This document shows positions 1-9,461 of a DNA stretch of 64,000 bases, piece by piece. The number at the start of each line of letters is the position of its first letter. Position 1 is the first letter of the stretch. The stretch is from Shimwellia blattae DSM 4481 = NBRC 105725 (GTDB lineage Bacteria > Pseudomonadota > Gammaproteobacteria > Enterobacterales > Enterobacteriaceae). The notes beneath the pieces were generated by a model. The model was not told the origin of the DNA. It ran no database searches and saw only the letters and a list, made by a program, of their open reading frames with translations. Location of the stretch: contig NC_017910.1 in the NCBI RefSeq assembly GCF_000262305.1, positions 1,426,001-1,490,000 on the forward strand, written 5' to 3'. Position numbers and translations under genes: made by a program.

Positions 1-27
1 TGGGGCTACGGGTATCGTTTATTCTGA
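1..27 (+). CDS. yohC: YohC inner membrane protein, 3' end only
   Basis: The first 24 bases encode WGYGYRLF followed by TGA. From memory this matches the C-terminus of E. coli YohC, a Yip1-family inner membrane protein of unknown function. E. coli also has yohC next to pbpG, which supports the call. Only eight residues are inside the window, so the assignment rests on that short match plus synteny. Confidence 0.6.
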   Translation, partial: WGYGYRLF

Positions 28-34
28 ATGTGAT

Positions 35-62
35 GCAAAGCCGTGCGATTGGGCGGCTTTGC
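35..62 (+). terminator. Terminator-like hairpin after yohC
   Basis: GCAAAGCCG (35-43) pairs perfectly with CGGCTTTGC (54-62) around a 10-base loop. It begins eight bases after the yohC stop. The run of T that follows is weak (cgcatttt), so this may be a weak terminator. Confidence 0.5.
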
Positions 63-196
63 CGCATTTTGCAAAGATTCCGGGCTGGCGGGGATTATCC
101 TGTGCGGAGTATGATAGGCAGCCAGCTTCGTTGACCTGTGCGGCGCGGGGCGGTGTACATGAACGTACAACAATAAACATCACTTAAAAAGTCACC

Positions 197-1123
197 ATGT
201 CGAGAAAATTCCGCCATTCGCTGTTCAGCATGATGCTGGTGGCCGCAATCCCTTTTGCGCCACAGATTGCCCTTGCAAAAGCCCCCTCCGCGCCTGTTCA
301 GGCAAACCAGCCGCAAATTGCCTCCGGCAGTGCGATGGTGGTGGATCTGCAAACGAATAAAATACTCTACGCCAGCCACCCGGATCGGGTACGGCCGATG
401 GCCTCTATCACCAAGCTGATGACGGCGATGGTCACGCTGGATGCCGGGCTCCCGCTCAGTGAGATGCTCAAAGTCGACATCAGCCATACCCCGGAGATGA
501 AAGGGGTCTACTCCCGGGTGCGGCTCAACAGCCAGATAAGCCGCCGCAATATGCTGCTGCTGGCGCTGATGTCCTCGGAAAACCGCGCGGCCGCAAGCCT
601 CGCGCACCATTATCCCGGCGGCTATGATGCGTTTATCCGCGCCATGAACGCCAAAGCCAAAGCGCTGGGCATGACCCACACCCGCTATGTGGAGCCCACC
701 GGGTTATCGGTGCACAACGTCTCCACCGCCCGGGATCTGACCAGACTACTGATGGCGACCCGTAACTACCCGCTGCTGGGTGAGCTGAGCACCACCCGTG
801 AAGATCAGGCCACCTTCGCCAGCCCCGCCTATACGCTGCCGTTTCGTAACACCAACCACCTGGTCTACCGGGATAACTGGGATATTCAGCTGACCAAAAC
901 CGGCTTTACCAACGCGGCGGGCCACTGCCTGGTGATGCGCACCACCATCAATAACCGCCCGGTGGCGCTGGTGGTGATGGACGCCTTCGGGAAGTATACC
1001 CACTTTGCAGACGCAGGCCGCCTGCGTACCTGGCTGGAAACCGGCAAAGCGTCTAAAGTCCCGGCGGAAGCACTGCAGTATAAAAAGCAGAAATCAGGGC
1101 TGATTGCGAAAAACAGCGAGTAA
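197..1123 (+). CDS. pbpG: D-alanyl-D-alanine endopeptidase (penicillin-binding protein 7)
   Basis: A periplasmic low-molecular-weight PBP that cleaves D-Ala-DAP cross-links in peptidoglycan. The 308 residues begin with a signal peptide (about 1-27, cleaved near ALA-KA). All three penicillin-binding motifs are present: SITK with the nucleophile Ser70, SEN at 126-128, and KTG at 233-235. Length agrees with E. coli PBP7. It is transcribed alone and converges on dld across a hairpin. The neighbours yohC, dld and bglX are those of E. coli. Confidence 0.96.
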   Translation: MSRKFRHSLFSMMLVAAIPFAPQIALAKAPSAPVQANQPQIASGSAMVVDLQTNKILYASHPDRVRPMASITKLMTAMVTLDAGLPLSEMLKVDISHTPEMKGVYSRVRLNSQISRRNMLLLALMSSENRAAASLAHHYPGGYDAFIRAMNAKAKALGMTHTRYVEPTGLSVHNVSTARDLTRLLMATRNYPLLGELSTTREDQATFASPAYTLPFRNTNHLVYRDNWDIQLTKTGFTNAAGHCLVMRTTINNRPVALVVMDAFGKYTHFADAGRLRTWLETGKASKVPAEALQYKKQKSGLIAKNSE

Positions 1124-1133
1124 TCGGCAAGGG

Positions 1134-1159
1134 TGCCGGGGAGAGCGTACCCCCCGGCA
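1134..1159. terminator. Bidirectional hairpin between pbpG and dld
   Basis: TGCCGGGG (1134-1141) pairs with CCCCGGCA (1152-1159). It sits between the convergent stops of pbpG and dld and could end both transcripts. No clear T-run follows on either strand. Confidence 0.5.
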
Positions 1160-1165
1160 GGTCTG

Positions 1166-2899
1166 TCAGTGGTGTGAGTGATCTTCACAGCACCCGGCGT
1201 AGTGTTTCTTCTTACTGGTTTTGCCGATCCCCGGGTTCATACTGTTGGTGGGATCGTTCTGATGGTAAAAATCCACCAGCGCAGGCGGCGCTTCATACAG
1301 ATGCCCGACGTTATGTTCCGCCGGGTACTGGGCGCCGCGCTCGCGCAGCAGGGCCAGCATCTGCTCTTTCACCTCGTGGGGATCGTGGCCTTTTTTAACG
1401 ATGTAGTCCTGGTGGAATACATGGCATAAGAAGTGGCCGTAGTAGAGCTTGTAGGTCAGCTTGCTGTCTATCTCTGCAGGCAGATGCTCAAACCAGTCTT
1501 CATCGTTGCGGCGCAGGGCAATATCCAGCGCCAGGATATCTTCTACCTCATCCGTGTGTACCGCGTGGTAACGAATGGCGGCCCCGGCGGCGGCAAAGCG
1601 GTGCAGGAAGGCTTTGGCCCCTTCAGTGGCGGTACAGGCAAAGAAATCCCCCTCTGCGTCTTTGAAAAACTCCGTCAGCCAGGTTTGTGCTTCATTAATC
1701 CCGTCACCGGACATCTTTAACAGCAGGTGGTGCTCATACTTGTCGCGCCAGGTCTGCATCCGCTCCGGCAGGTGGCGGGGGAAGAGCTTACCCAGCTTCT
1801 GCATAAAGCGGTCAGTAAAGTACGGTTTAACGAACGGCACTTTCGCCAGTGCCGCATCGGTGCGCCCTTTCAGGGTGAAGAAGAACGGCATCTTGTCGGT
1901 GCCGAGCTTATCGATCATCAGGAAGGTGTCTTTACCGTACACGGCGGCGATATCGTAGATATCCCGGTGCATATACTCACCGGCCACCGGCAGGTTGCTG
2001 AAGTTCGCCAGAATATGGCGGCGGATCTGGCTCAGCACGGCGGGCTGGTTGGTGCCGATATAAAATACCTGCTGGCGTTTTTCCGCCGGGAAGGTGTCCA
2101 GCCGCACGGCAAATACCGCCAGCTTACCGGCACAGCCGGAGGCCTCAAACAGGTGGGTGGGGTCCGCGTTGAAACGGGCCGGGGTGTCGGCATCAACATC
2201 CCGGACCCGGGCCTCATAGTGGTGATCAGACCCCTGGCGGCCGTCGTGTTCGATATCCGCAGGCTGAATTTGCCCGTCGTCCAGGCGCCCGAGGATCTGC
2301 TCCGGGGTGCTCCCCAGGTTGATCCCCAGGTGGTTAACCAGCTGCAGTTTGCCCTCTTCATCAATGCGCGCATACAGCGCCATTTCCGTATAGGCCGGTC
2401 CGCGGTGCACCAGGGCGCCGCCCGAGTTATTACAGATCCCGCCAATGACCGAGGCACCAATACAGGAGGAGCCGATAACCGAGTGCGGCTCACGGCCCAG
2501 AGGTTTGAGGGCCTTTTCCAGCGAGTAGAGGGTCGAGCCCGGCCAGGCGAGCACCTGCTCCCCTTTGTCCAGCAGTTGCAGGTGGTCAAGACGCAGGGTA
2601 CTGATGATAACAATCTCGCGATCGTAATCATTGCCGCTGGGGGTTGAGCCTTCAGTCAGCCCCGTGTTGGCCGCCTGCATCAGAATGATTTTGTCTGCGC
2701 TGACGCAGGCGCTCAGCACGCGCCACATCTCCAGCAGTGTGCCGGGGAAGACCACGGCCAGAGCATCCCCCTGGCCGGAACGAAAGCCTTTACGGTAGCG
2801 GGCGGTTTTTTCCGGGTCGGTCAGAACATGGCTCTTTCCCACCAGGCGCGATAATTCGGAGATAAGCGTTTTGTTGTCTATTGTTGTGTTCGCTGTCAT
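1166..2899 (-). CDS. dld: D-lactate dehydrogenase, quinone-dependent FAD enzyme
   Basis: A peripheral inner-membrane flavoprotein that oxidises D-lactate to pyruvate and passes electrons to quinone. The 577 residues fit the E. coli enzyme (about 571). The N-terminal part has the FAD-binding (PCMH) pattern, including the glycine-rich stretch with GASVIGGICNNSGG. The C-terminal half matches the membrane-binding domain specific to this family. It reads towards pbpG and is divergent from bglX, as in E. coli. A GGAGTG sequence just before the ATG serves as ribosome binding site. Confidence 0.95.
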   Translation of the reverse strand: MTANTTIDNKTLISELSRLVGKSHVLTDPEKTARYRKGFRSGQGDALAVVFPGTLLEMWRVLSACVSADKIILMQAANTGLTEGSTPSGNDYDREIVIISTLRLDHLQLLDKGEQVLAWPGSTLYSLEKALKPLGREPHSVIGSSCIGASVIGGICNNSGGALVHRGPAYTEMALYARIDEEGKLQLVNHLGINLGSTPEQILGRLDDGQIQPADIEHDGRQGSDHHYEARVRDVDADTPARFNADPTHLFEASGCAGKLAVFAVRLDTFPAEKRQQVFYIGTNQPAVLSQIRRHILANFSNLPVAGEYMHRDIYDIAAVYGKDTFLMIDKLGTDKMPFFFTLKGRTDAALAKVPFVKPYFTDRFMQKLGKLFPRHLPERMQTWRDKYEHHLLLKMSGDGINEAQTWLTEFFKDAEGDFFACTATEGAKAFLHRFAAAGAAIRYHAVHTDEVEDILALDIALRRNDEDWFEHLPAEIDSKLTYKLYYGHFLCHVFHQDYIVKKGHDPHEVKEQMLALLRERGAQYPAEHNVGHLYEAPPALVDFYHQNDPTNSMNPGIGKTSKKKHYAGCCEDHSHH

Positions 2900-3091
2900 T
2901 GTCCACTCCTTGTGGCGGTTTCAGACATGGCCCTAAGCATAGCGCCGCGAAAAGAGTTTATGCTATTAAATTAACTGATTCATCAGCCACTAAGCAGTAT
3001 AACGTGCTTTTTACCGGCCCCCGGCTGTGTCACACTGCCGGTTTGCTTCGCTGTTACTACTGTTCGCGCCGAAAACAGGAGAACCATAGAG

Positions 3092-5392
3092 ATGAACTGG
3101 CGTTTAGCGGCCGCAGTTGCCGCCTGCCTGAGCCTGGCTCCGGCCCTGGCCGGGACCAGCCCCTTCGGGCAACACCCCCTGACGGTACAGGCGCGCGATG
3201 CGTTTGTGTCTGACCTGCTGACCAGAATGACGAACGATGAAAAAATCGGTCAGTTGCGGCTTATCAGCGTAGGCCCGGATAACCCGAAATCGGCCATCCG
3301 CGACATGATTAAGCAAGGCCAGGTGGGGGCGATTTTTAACACCGTGACCCGCCAGGATATTCGCGCCATGCAGGATCAGGTGATGGCGCTCAGCCGTCTG
3401 AAAATCCCGCTGTTTTTTGCCTATGACGTGGTACACGGCCAGCGCACAATCTTCCCCATCAGCCTGGGGCTGGCTTCGACCTTTAACCTTGATACCGCAA
3501 GCATTGTCGGCCGGGTTTCAGCCTATGAAGCGGCAGACGATGGCCTGAATATGACCTGGGCGCCGATGGTGGATGTCTCGCGGGATCCGCGCTGGGGCCG
3601 GGTTTCTGAAGGCTTTGGTGAAGATACCTTCCTGAGTTCTGCCATGGGCCAGGCGCTGGTGACCTCAATGCAGGGCAAGAGCCCGGCAGAGCGCTACTCG
3701 GTGATGACCAGCGTGAAGCACTTTGCCGCCTACGGCGCCGTGGAAGGGGGAAGAGAGTACAACACCGTCGATATGAGCCCCCAGCGCCTGTTTAATGACT
3801 ATATGCCGCCCTATAAGGCCGCGCTGGATGCGGGCAGCGGCGGGGTGATGGTGGCGCTGAACTCGGTTAACGGCACCCCTTCCACCGCCGACAGCTGGCT
3901 GCTTAAAGATCTGCTGCGCGACCAGTGGGGCTTCACCGGTATTACCATCTCTGATCACGGTGCTATCAAAGAGCTGATCAAACACGGCGTGGCCCGGGAT
4001 CCTGAAGATGCTGTGCGGGTGGCGCTGAATGCCGGTATCAATATGAGCATGAGCGACGAATACTACAGCAAATACCTGCCGGGCCTGCTGAAAAGCGGCG
4101 CTGTCAGCCAGCAGGCGCTGGATGACGCCACCCGCCATGTGCTTAATGTGAAGTACGATATGGGGCTGTTTAACGATCCCTACAGCCACCTGGGCCCCCG
4201 GGAGAGCGACCCGGCAGAGACCAACGCAGAAAGCCGCCTGCACCGGGAAGCGGCCCGCCAGGTTGCCAGAGAGAGCCTGGTACTGCTAAAAAACCGCCTC
4301 AACACGCTGCCGCTGAAAAAGTCCGGCACTATTGCGGTCATCGGCCCGCTGGCCGACAGCAAGCGCGACATGATGGGCAGCTGGTCCGCCGCCGGGGTGG
4401 CAGAGCAGTCAGTCACCGTATTGCAGGGGATTAAAAACGCCCTCGGGGAGCAGGCGACCGTCCGCTATGCCAGAGGGGCGAATGTCACTGACGACCAGGG
4501 CATAGTGGCCTTCCTTAACCAGTATGAACCGGCGGTCACCATTGATAAACGCACCCCGCAGGCCATGCTGGATGAGGCGGTAAAAACCGCCAGCCAGTCA
4601 GATGTGATTGTCGCGGTCGTGGGGGAGGCCCAGGGGATGGCCCATGAGGCCTCCAGCCGCACGGATATTTCCCTGCCCGCCAGCCAGCAGGCGCTGATTG
4701 CGGCACTGAAAAAGACCGGCAAACCGCTGGTGCTGGTGCTGATGAACGGCCGCCCGCTTACGCTGGTAAAAGAAGACCAGCAGGCAGACGCCCTGCTGGA
4801 GACCTGGTTTGCGGGCACCGAAGGGGGCAACGCCATTGCGGATGTGCTGTTCGGGGATTACAACCCCTCCGGCAAGTTGCCCATGTCGTTCCCGCGCTCG
4901 GTCGGGCAGATCCCGGTGTACTACAGCCACCTGAGCACCGGGCGGCCATATAACGCGGATAAACCCAATAAATACACCTCCCGCTATTTTGATCAGGTCA
5001 ATGCGCCGCTGTACCCCTTTGGCTACGGGCTGAGTTACACCACGTTCAGTGTCTCGCCGGTGCGCATGTCGGCCCCGTCAATGGACAAGCAGGGCAGTGT
5101 GACCGCAAGCGTTACGGTGACCAATACCGGCAAGCGGGAAGGGGCCACGGCGGTACAGCTGTACCTGCAGGACGTGACCGCCAGCATGAGCCGCCCGGTG
5201 AAGATGCTGCGCGGCTTCAAAAAAGTGGCCCTTAAACCCGGCGAGGCGACCACGGTCAGCTTCCCGATAGACGTTAACGCGCTGAGCTTCTGGAATGCCC
5301 GGATGCAGCACGCCGCCGAACCGGGGGCCTTTAACGTTTATATTGGCCTTGATTCCGCCCGGGTGCAGCAGGGGGAATTTACCCTGAAGTAA
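3092..5392 (+). CDS. bglX: Periplasmic beta-glucosidase, glycoside hydrolase family 3
   Basis: Hydrolyses beta-glucosides in the periplasm. The 766 residues start with a signal peptide (about 1-20, ending PALA). A GH3 N-terminal barrel follows, with the nucleophile in SDHG (Asp288), then the GH3 C-terminal domain and a fibronectin-III-like domain from about residue 665. Length and the SDHG motif match E. coli BglX. An AGGAGAACC sequence before the ATG fixes the start. It is followed by osmF on the same strand, as in E. coli, after a hairpin. Confidence 0.96.
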   Translation: MNWRLAAAVAACLSLAPALAGTSPFGQHPLTVQARDAFVSDLLTRMTNDEKIGQLRLISVGPDNPKSAIRDMIKQGQVGAIFNTVTRQDIRAMQDQVMALSRLKIPLFFAYDVVHGQRTIFPISLGLASTFNLDTASIVGRVSAYEAADDGLNMTWAPMVDVSRDPRWGRVSEGFGEDTFLSSAMGQALVTSMQGKSPAERYSVMTSVKHFAAYGAVEGGREYNTVDMSPQRLFNDYMPPYKAALDAGSGGVMVALNSVNGTPSTADSWLLKDLLRDQWGFTGITISDHGAIKELIKHGVARDPEDAVRVALNAGINMSMSDEYYSKYLPGLLKSGAVSQQALDDATRHVLNVKYDMGLFNDPYSHLGPRESDPAETNAESRLHREAARQVARESLVLLKNRLNTLPLKKSGTIAVIGPLADSKRDMMGSWSAAGVAEQSVTVLQGIKNALGEQATVRYARGANVTDDQGIVAFLNQYEPAVTIDKRTPQAMLDEAVKTASQSDVIVAVVGEAQGMAHEASSRTDISLPASQQALIAALKKTGKPLVLVLMNGRPLTLVKEDQQADALLETWFAGTEGGNAIADVLFGDYNPSGKLPMSFPRSVGQIPVYYSHLSTGRPYNADKPNKYTSRYFDQVNAPLYPFGYGLSYTTFSVSPVRMSAPSMDKQGSVTASVTVTNTGKREGATAVQLYLQDVTASMSRPVKMLRGFKKVALKPGEATTVSFPIDVNALSFWNARMQHAAEPGAFNVYIGLDSARVQQGEFTLK

Positions 5393-5399
5393 CCCTTTC

Positions 5400-5422
5400 C
5401 CGGGCCGGTTCCTCCGGCCCGG
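5400..5422 (+). terminator. Hairpin after bglX
   Basis: CCGGGCCGG (5400-5408) pairs perfectly with CCGGCCCGG (5414-5422) eight bases after the bglX stop. There is no T-run, so Rho-independent termination may be weak. Confidence 0.45.
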
Positions 5423-5536
5423 TTACCCCCGGCGTTCTTTTGCGCATTTGTTAGCAATTTATTAACCCATTGTCAGGTATTCGGTTACTCTGTTATAACC
5501 GCATGAAAGCGGGAACAAAATGACGAGGATTGATCT

Positions 5537-6448
5537 ATGCGGCGCATCTGTGCGGGTCTGGCCGGGTTACTGGCGCTGGTTGTGGCGGGTGCCCAGGCAG
5601 CAGAGCCGGTGAAAGTGGCATCAAAAATTGATACGGAAGGGGCACTGCTGGGTAACGTGATTATCCAGGTGCTGGAAAGCCACGGCGTAAAAACCATTAA
5701 CCGCCTGCAGCTCGGGCCTACTGCCGTGGTGCGTGGCGCTATTATCGCGGGGAATATTGATATTTACCCGGAGTACACCGGCAATGGCGGGGTCTTTTTT
5801 CAGGATCCACAAGATCAGGTGTGGAAAAACCCCCAGCTGAGCTACGAGCGCATTAAAGCCCGGGATCTGGAAGATAACAAACTGGTCTGGCTGAAACCGG
5901 CCCCGGCCAACAACACCTGGACCATTGCGGTGCGCCAGGATCTGGCAAAATCACAGGGGCTGGTCTCCCTGGCGGATCTCAGCCGCTACCTCAAACAGGG
6001 CGGTAAATTTAAACTGGCGGCCTCTGCGGAGTTTATCGAGCGGGCGGATGCGCTACCGGCTTTCCAGCAGGCTTATGGCTTCGAGCTTAAGCCTAATCAA
6101 CTGCTCTCTCTGGCCGGGGGGGATACCTCCGTCACCCTGAGAGCGGCAGCGGAGCAGACCTCCGGCGTGAACGGGGCTATGGCTTACGGGACCGATGGCC
6201 CGGTAGCGGCCCTGGGCTTACAGACCCTTACCGATCCGCAAAATGTTCAGCCGGTGTATGCCCCGGCGCCCGTGATCCGCGAGCCGGTTCTGGCGGCCTA
6301 TCCGAAAATTGAAACCTGGCTGGCGCCGGTGTTCTCCGCCCTTGATCAGAAAACCCTGCAGACCCTGAATGCCCGTATTGCCGTAGAAGGGCAGGACGCA
6401 GGTACTGTGGCCCGGGACTGGCTGAAAAGCCGCAAATTTATTAAATAG
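5537..6448 (+). CDS. osmF: Glycine betaine/osmolyte ABC transporter, periplasmic binding protein
   Basis: The periplasmic solute-binding subunit of the YehZYXW (OsmF) low-affinity betaine-type importer. The 303 residues begin with a signal peptide ending AQA (about residue 22), followed by an OpuAC-type binding domain. It leads the operon osmF-yehY-yehX-yehW, five bases ahead of yehY. In E. coli this operon is RpoS- and osmotically induced; I saw no decisive promoter motif in the 144 bases upstream. Confidence 0.94.
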   Translation: MRRICAGLAGLLALVVAGAQAAEPVKVASKIDTEGALLGNVIIQVLESHGVKTINRLQLGPTAVVRGAIIAGNIDIYPEYTGNGGVFFQDPQDQVWKNPQLSYERIKARDLEDNKLVWLKPAPANNTWTIAVRQDLAKSQGLVSLADLSRYLKQGGKFKLAASAEFIERADALPAFQQAYGFELKPNQLLSLAGGDTSVTLRAAAEQTSGVNGAMAYGTDGPVAALGLQTLTDPQNVQPVYAPAPVIREPVLAAYPKIETWLAPVFSALDQKTLQTLNARIAVEGQDAGTVARDWLKSRKFIK

Positions 6449-6453
6449 GGCTG

Positions 6454-7605
6454 ATGGCGTCTAACCGGGTTCTGTGGCTACTGCTGGTGCTGATGACCGG
6501 CGCGCTGATTTTTCTGCCGCTGGTGAATCTGGCGCCCAACCGCCTGGTGTCCGGCACACCGCTGATGGTCTGGTCCCCGGGGGCGGTGGTGCTCTGGCTG
6601 CTGGCCCCGTTGCTGGGGCTCTGGGGGCTGTGCCTGTTGGCACCCGGGCGTAACGGGCTGATCCTGCTCTGCTGCCAGCTGCTCTTTACCTGCGCACTGT
6701 GGATGCTGGGCCAGCTGGCAGACCAGCTGATGCAGCACAGCGGCAGCCTGGCCCGGGTCACGCCGGGCAGCGGCTGGTGGGTAGTGCTGGCCGGTAGCCT
6801 GCTCGGGGCGATGGATGCCAGCCAGCGCCTGACACCGCGCCCGCTGTACCGGCTGGCGCTGAACCTGCAAATCTGGCTGCTGCCGGTGCTGATGCTGGCG
6901 GGCGGCTGCTTTTCTGCGACGTCACTACTGCGTGAATACCACAACCGGGCGGATGTTTTCCAGGCGGCTCTGGCCGGGCATTTGCTGTATCTGCCCGGGG
7001 TGCTGGTGCCCGGATTACTGATAGCGCTCCCCGCTGGCTGGTGGTGCCAGCGCTCCGCCCGGGCGCGGCGCACGCTGCTGCCGTTACTCAATATTATCCA
7101 GACCGTACCTTCTGTGGCGCTGTTCGGGCTACTGATTGCGCCCCTGACCCGCCTGGCGCAGCGCTTTCCGGTGCTTGGCGAGTGGGGGATAAGCGGGATA
7201 GGGCTGGCACCGGCGCTGGTGGCGCTGGTGCTCTATTCACTGTTGCCCCTGGTGCGCGGTGTAATGTCGGGGCTGGACGCGGTGCCTGCACGCGTTACGG
7301 AGAGCGCCCGGGGGATGGGCATGTCCCGGGGGCAACTGGCCTGGCGGGTCGAGCTTCCCCTGGCCCTGCCGGTACTGCTGCGCAGCCTGCGGGTGGTGGC
7401 GGTGCAAACCACCGGCCTTGCGGTGGTGGCGGCGCTTATCGGTGCCGGGGGGCTGGGCACGCTTATTTTCCAGGGGCTGCTCAGCAGCGCGATGGATCTG
7501 GTATTGCTCGGGGTGATCCCCACCGTTGCGCTGGCAGTGGTTGTCGATACCGTCTTCAGATGCCTGCTGGCATTAGTAGAGGAGAGTCCCGGTGATCGAA
7601 TTTGA
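6454..7605 (+). CDS. yehY: ABC transporter permease YehY
   Basis: An inner-membrane permease of the OsmF osmolyte importer. The 383-residue protein is strongly hydrophobic, with several membrane segments. The C-terminal half carries the binding-protein-dependent transport signature that docks the ATPase (an EAA-like loop around RVTESARGMGMS). The extra N-terminal membrane region is typical of YehY. The gene starts five bases after osmF and overlaps the start of yehX, which indicates translational coupling. Confidence 0.93.
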   Translation: MASNRVLWLLLVLMTGALIFLPLVNLAPNRLVSGTPLMVWSPGAVVLWLLAPLLGLWGLCLLAPGRNGLILLCCQLLFTCALWMLGQLADQLMQHSGSLARVTPGSGWWVVLAGSLLGAMDASQRLTPRPLYRLALNLQIWLLPVLMLAGGCFSATSLLREYHNRADVFQAALAGHLLYLPGVLVPGLLIALPAGWWCQRSARARRTLLPLLNIIQTVPSVALFGLLIAPLTRLAQRFPVLGEWGISGIGLAPALVALVLYSLLPLVRGVMSGLDAVPARVTESARGMGMSRGQLAWRVELPLALPVLLRSLRVVAVQTTGLAVVAALIGAGGLGTLIFQGLLSSAMDLVLLGVIPTVALAVVVDTVFRCLLALVEESPGDRI

Positions 7606-8527
7606 CGGGGTCAGCAAATTTTTCCAGGGCCAGCCTGCGGTAGAGGGGCTCAGTTTTACCTGCCGGGAAGGGGCGCTGACCGTACTGGTGGGCACCTCCG
7701 GATCGGGAAAGTCCACCACCCTTAAGATGATTAACCGGCTGATCGAGGCCGATCGCGGGGAGATCCGCGTTGCCGGGCGGCCGGTGCGCGAGCATGATCC
7801 CCTGGATTTGCGCCGCCAGATGGGCTACGTCATTCAGTCTGTCGGCCTGTTTCCCCACTGGACCGTCGCCCGCAATATTGCCACCGTGCCGCAGCTGCTG
7901 CGCTGGCCGGCGGCAAAAACCGACGCCCGGGTAGATACGCTGCTGACACTGCTGGGGCTGGCGCCGGAGATCTACCGCCAGCGTTATCCTCACCAGCTTT
8001 CCGGGGGCCAGCAGCAGCGGGTCGGGGTCGCCAGAGCGCTGGCCGCCGATCCCCGGGTATTACTGATGGATGAGCCGTTTGGTGCCCTTGATCCGGTCAC
8101 CCGCCGCGCCCTGCAACAGGAGGTGCGGCGTATCCAGCAACAGACCCGCTGCACGCTGGTGATGGTTACCCACGATGTGGATGAGGCGCTCTCTCTGGCG
8201 GACCATCTGGTGCTGATGGACCGCGGGCGGATTGTCCAGCAGGGCACGCCGGAAGCGCTGCTGACCCGGCCGGTCAGTGAGTTTGTTCACACATTTTTTG
8301 CCGCCAGCGATTATGGCATCCGGCTGATGGGCCTGCGCCGGGTGGCGGATTATGTCCGCCCCGGGCAGTGGTGTGCCGGGGAGCCGCTGACCGGTGAGCT
8401 TACCCTGCGCCAGGCGCTGTCCTGCTTTATGGCCGCCCGGGTTTTGCGCCTGCCGGTGGTCGACAGCGCAGGCCAGCCGCTCGGGGTGCTGCACCTGGAA
8501 GATGCGGTTACCGGGGCAGAGTCATGA
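7592..8527 (+). CDS. yehX: ABC transporter ATP-binding protein YehX
   Basis: The ATPase of the OsmF osmolyte importer. The 311 residues contain Walker A GTSGSGKST (34-42), the signature LSGGQ (136-140), Walker B LLMDEP (157-162) and the switch histidine in VTHD. A CBS-like C-terminal part (about 255-311) resembles the regulatory region of OpuA/ProV ATPases. The start is GTG at 7592, chosen for the AGAGGAGAG sequence just upstream. It overlaps yehY by 14 bases and yehW by 4 (ATGA). Confidence 0.95.
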   Translation: MIEFDGVSKFFQGQPAVEGLSFTCREGALTVLVGTSGSGKSTTLKMINRLIEADRGEIRVAGRPVREHDPLDLRRQMGYVIQSVGLFPHWTVARNIATVPQLLRWPAAKTDARVDTLLTLLGLAPEIYRQRYPHQLSGGQQQRVGVARALAADPRVLLMDEPFGALDPVTRRALQQEVRRIQQQTRCTLVMVTHDVDEALSLADHLVLMDRGRIVQQGTPEALLTRPVSEFVHTFFAASDYGIRLMGLRRVADYVRPGQWCAGEPLTGELTLRQALSCFMAARVLRLPVVDSAGQPLGVLHLEDAVTGAES

Positions 8528-9255
8528 GCTGGCTGCGTGAACCGCTGCTCTGGCTGCTGGCGCTGTACGGCGGGCTGCTGCTCTGGTTGCCCCACAGTGC
8601 GCCGCTGTTCAGCTGGCTGTTTCCTGAACAGCACAACCCCCTGTGGCGCGGGCAGAGCTTCGCCAGCCTGACGCTGGACCATATGCAGCTGGTGCTGATA
8701 TCCAGCCTGGTGGCTGTGGTGCTGGGGGCCGGGCTCGGGATCCTGGTGACCAGAGACGCCGGGCGTGAGTTTCGCGCCCTGGCGGAGATCCTGGCCGCAG
8801 CGGGGCAGACCTTCCCGCCGGTGGCGGTACTGGCGCTGGCGGTGCCGGTGCTGGGGTTCGGGCGGGATCCGGCCATTATGGCACTGATCCTGTATGGCCT
8901 GCTGCCGGTGTTACAGGGCACCCTGGCCGGGCTGGGGGCAGTCCCTTCTGCGGTGAAAGAGGTGGCCCGGGGGGCGGGTATGAGCGGCTGGCAGTGCCTG
9001 TGGCGGGTTGAGCTTCCCCTGGCCGCACCGCAGATGCTGGCGGGGATCCGGGTGTCGGTCATTATCAATATCGGGACGGCGGCGATAGCCTCCACCGTGG
9101 GGGCAAATACCCTGGGGACGCCAGTCATTATTGGCCTGAGCGGGTTTAATACCGCCTGGGTATTACAGGGGGCGGTGCTGGTGGCACTGGCGGCGATGAT
9201 TGTAGATCGCGGGTTTGAGCGGCTCAGCCAGGCGCTTACCCGGCATGCAGAATAA
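8524..9255 (+). CDS. yehW: ABC transporter permease YehW
   Basis: The second inner-membrane permease of the OsmF importer. It has 243 residues with about five to six hydrophobic segments and the EAA-type loop (VKEVARGAGMSG) that contacts YehX. The start codon overlaps the yehX stop (ATGA). Its last 20 bases overlap the end of the convergent small gene yohO. Confidence 0.94.
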   Translation: MSWLREPLLWLLALYGGLLLWLPHSAPLFSWLFPEQHNPLWRGQSFASLTLDHMQLVLISSLVAVVLGAGLGILVTRDAGREFRALAEILAAAGQTFPPVAVLALAVPVLGFGRDPAIMALILYGLLPVLQGTLAGLGAVPSAVKEVARGAGMSGWQCLWRVELPLAAPQMLAGIRVSVIINIGTAAIASTVGANTLGTPVIIGLSGFNTAWVLQGAVLVALAAMIVDRGFERLSQALTRHAE

Positions 9256-9343
9256 GGGTATAACCCACCAGCATGACACCGCCGATACCGCCGAGGCTCA
9301 GCAGCACCATAGCGCCGATAATCGCGATTTTACTTAAACGCAT
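9236..9343 (-). CDS. yohO: Small membrane protein YohO (35 residues)
   Basis: A short reverse frame encodes MRLSKIAIIGAMVLLS, continuing through GGIGGVMLVGYT to ILHAG. This resembles E. coli YohO (35 residues, one membrane helix, function unknown) in length and in the GGIGGVML core. An AAAAGGAGC ribosome binding site precedes the ATG. E. coli also places yohO next to yehW. Its 3' end overlaps the yehW 3' end by 20 bases. Confidence 0.85.
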   Translation of the reverse strand: MRLSKIAIIGAMVLLSLGGIGGVMLVGYTLILHAG

Positions 9344-9429
9344 CTGTTGCTCCTTTTGTTAACCTGGTGATTATACGGTGAAACGAGGCGGTTAATAAAA
9401 CATTAAATGCGCGCGGGCGGGCGCAAGAG

Positions 9430-9452
9430 TGCGGGCCGGGAACCGGCCCGCA
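9430..9452 (-). terminator. Hairpin after fepA
   Basis: TGCGGGCCGG (9430-9439) pairs perfectly with CCGGCCCGCA (9443-9452), just beyond the fepA stop. No T-run follows on the minus strand. It probably ends the fepA transcript, with moderate certainty. Confidence 0.5.
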
Positions 9453-9461
9453 GGCAGGGCA

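Noticed and set aside
1727..2647. 306-codon plus-strand frame opposite dld
   Set aside because: Antisense shadow of a conserved enzyme in GC-rich DNA; the translation shows no coherent protein features.
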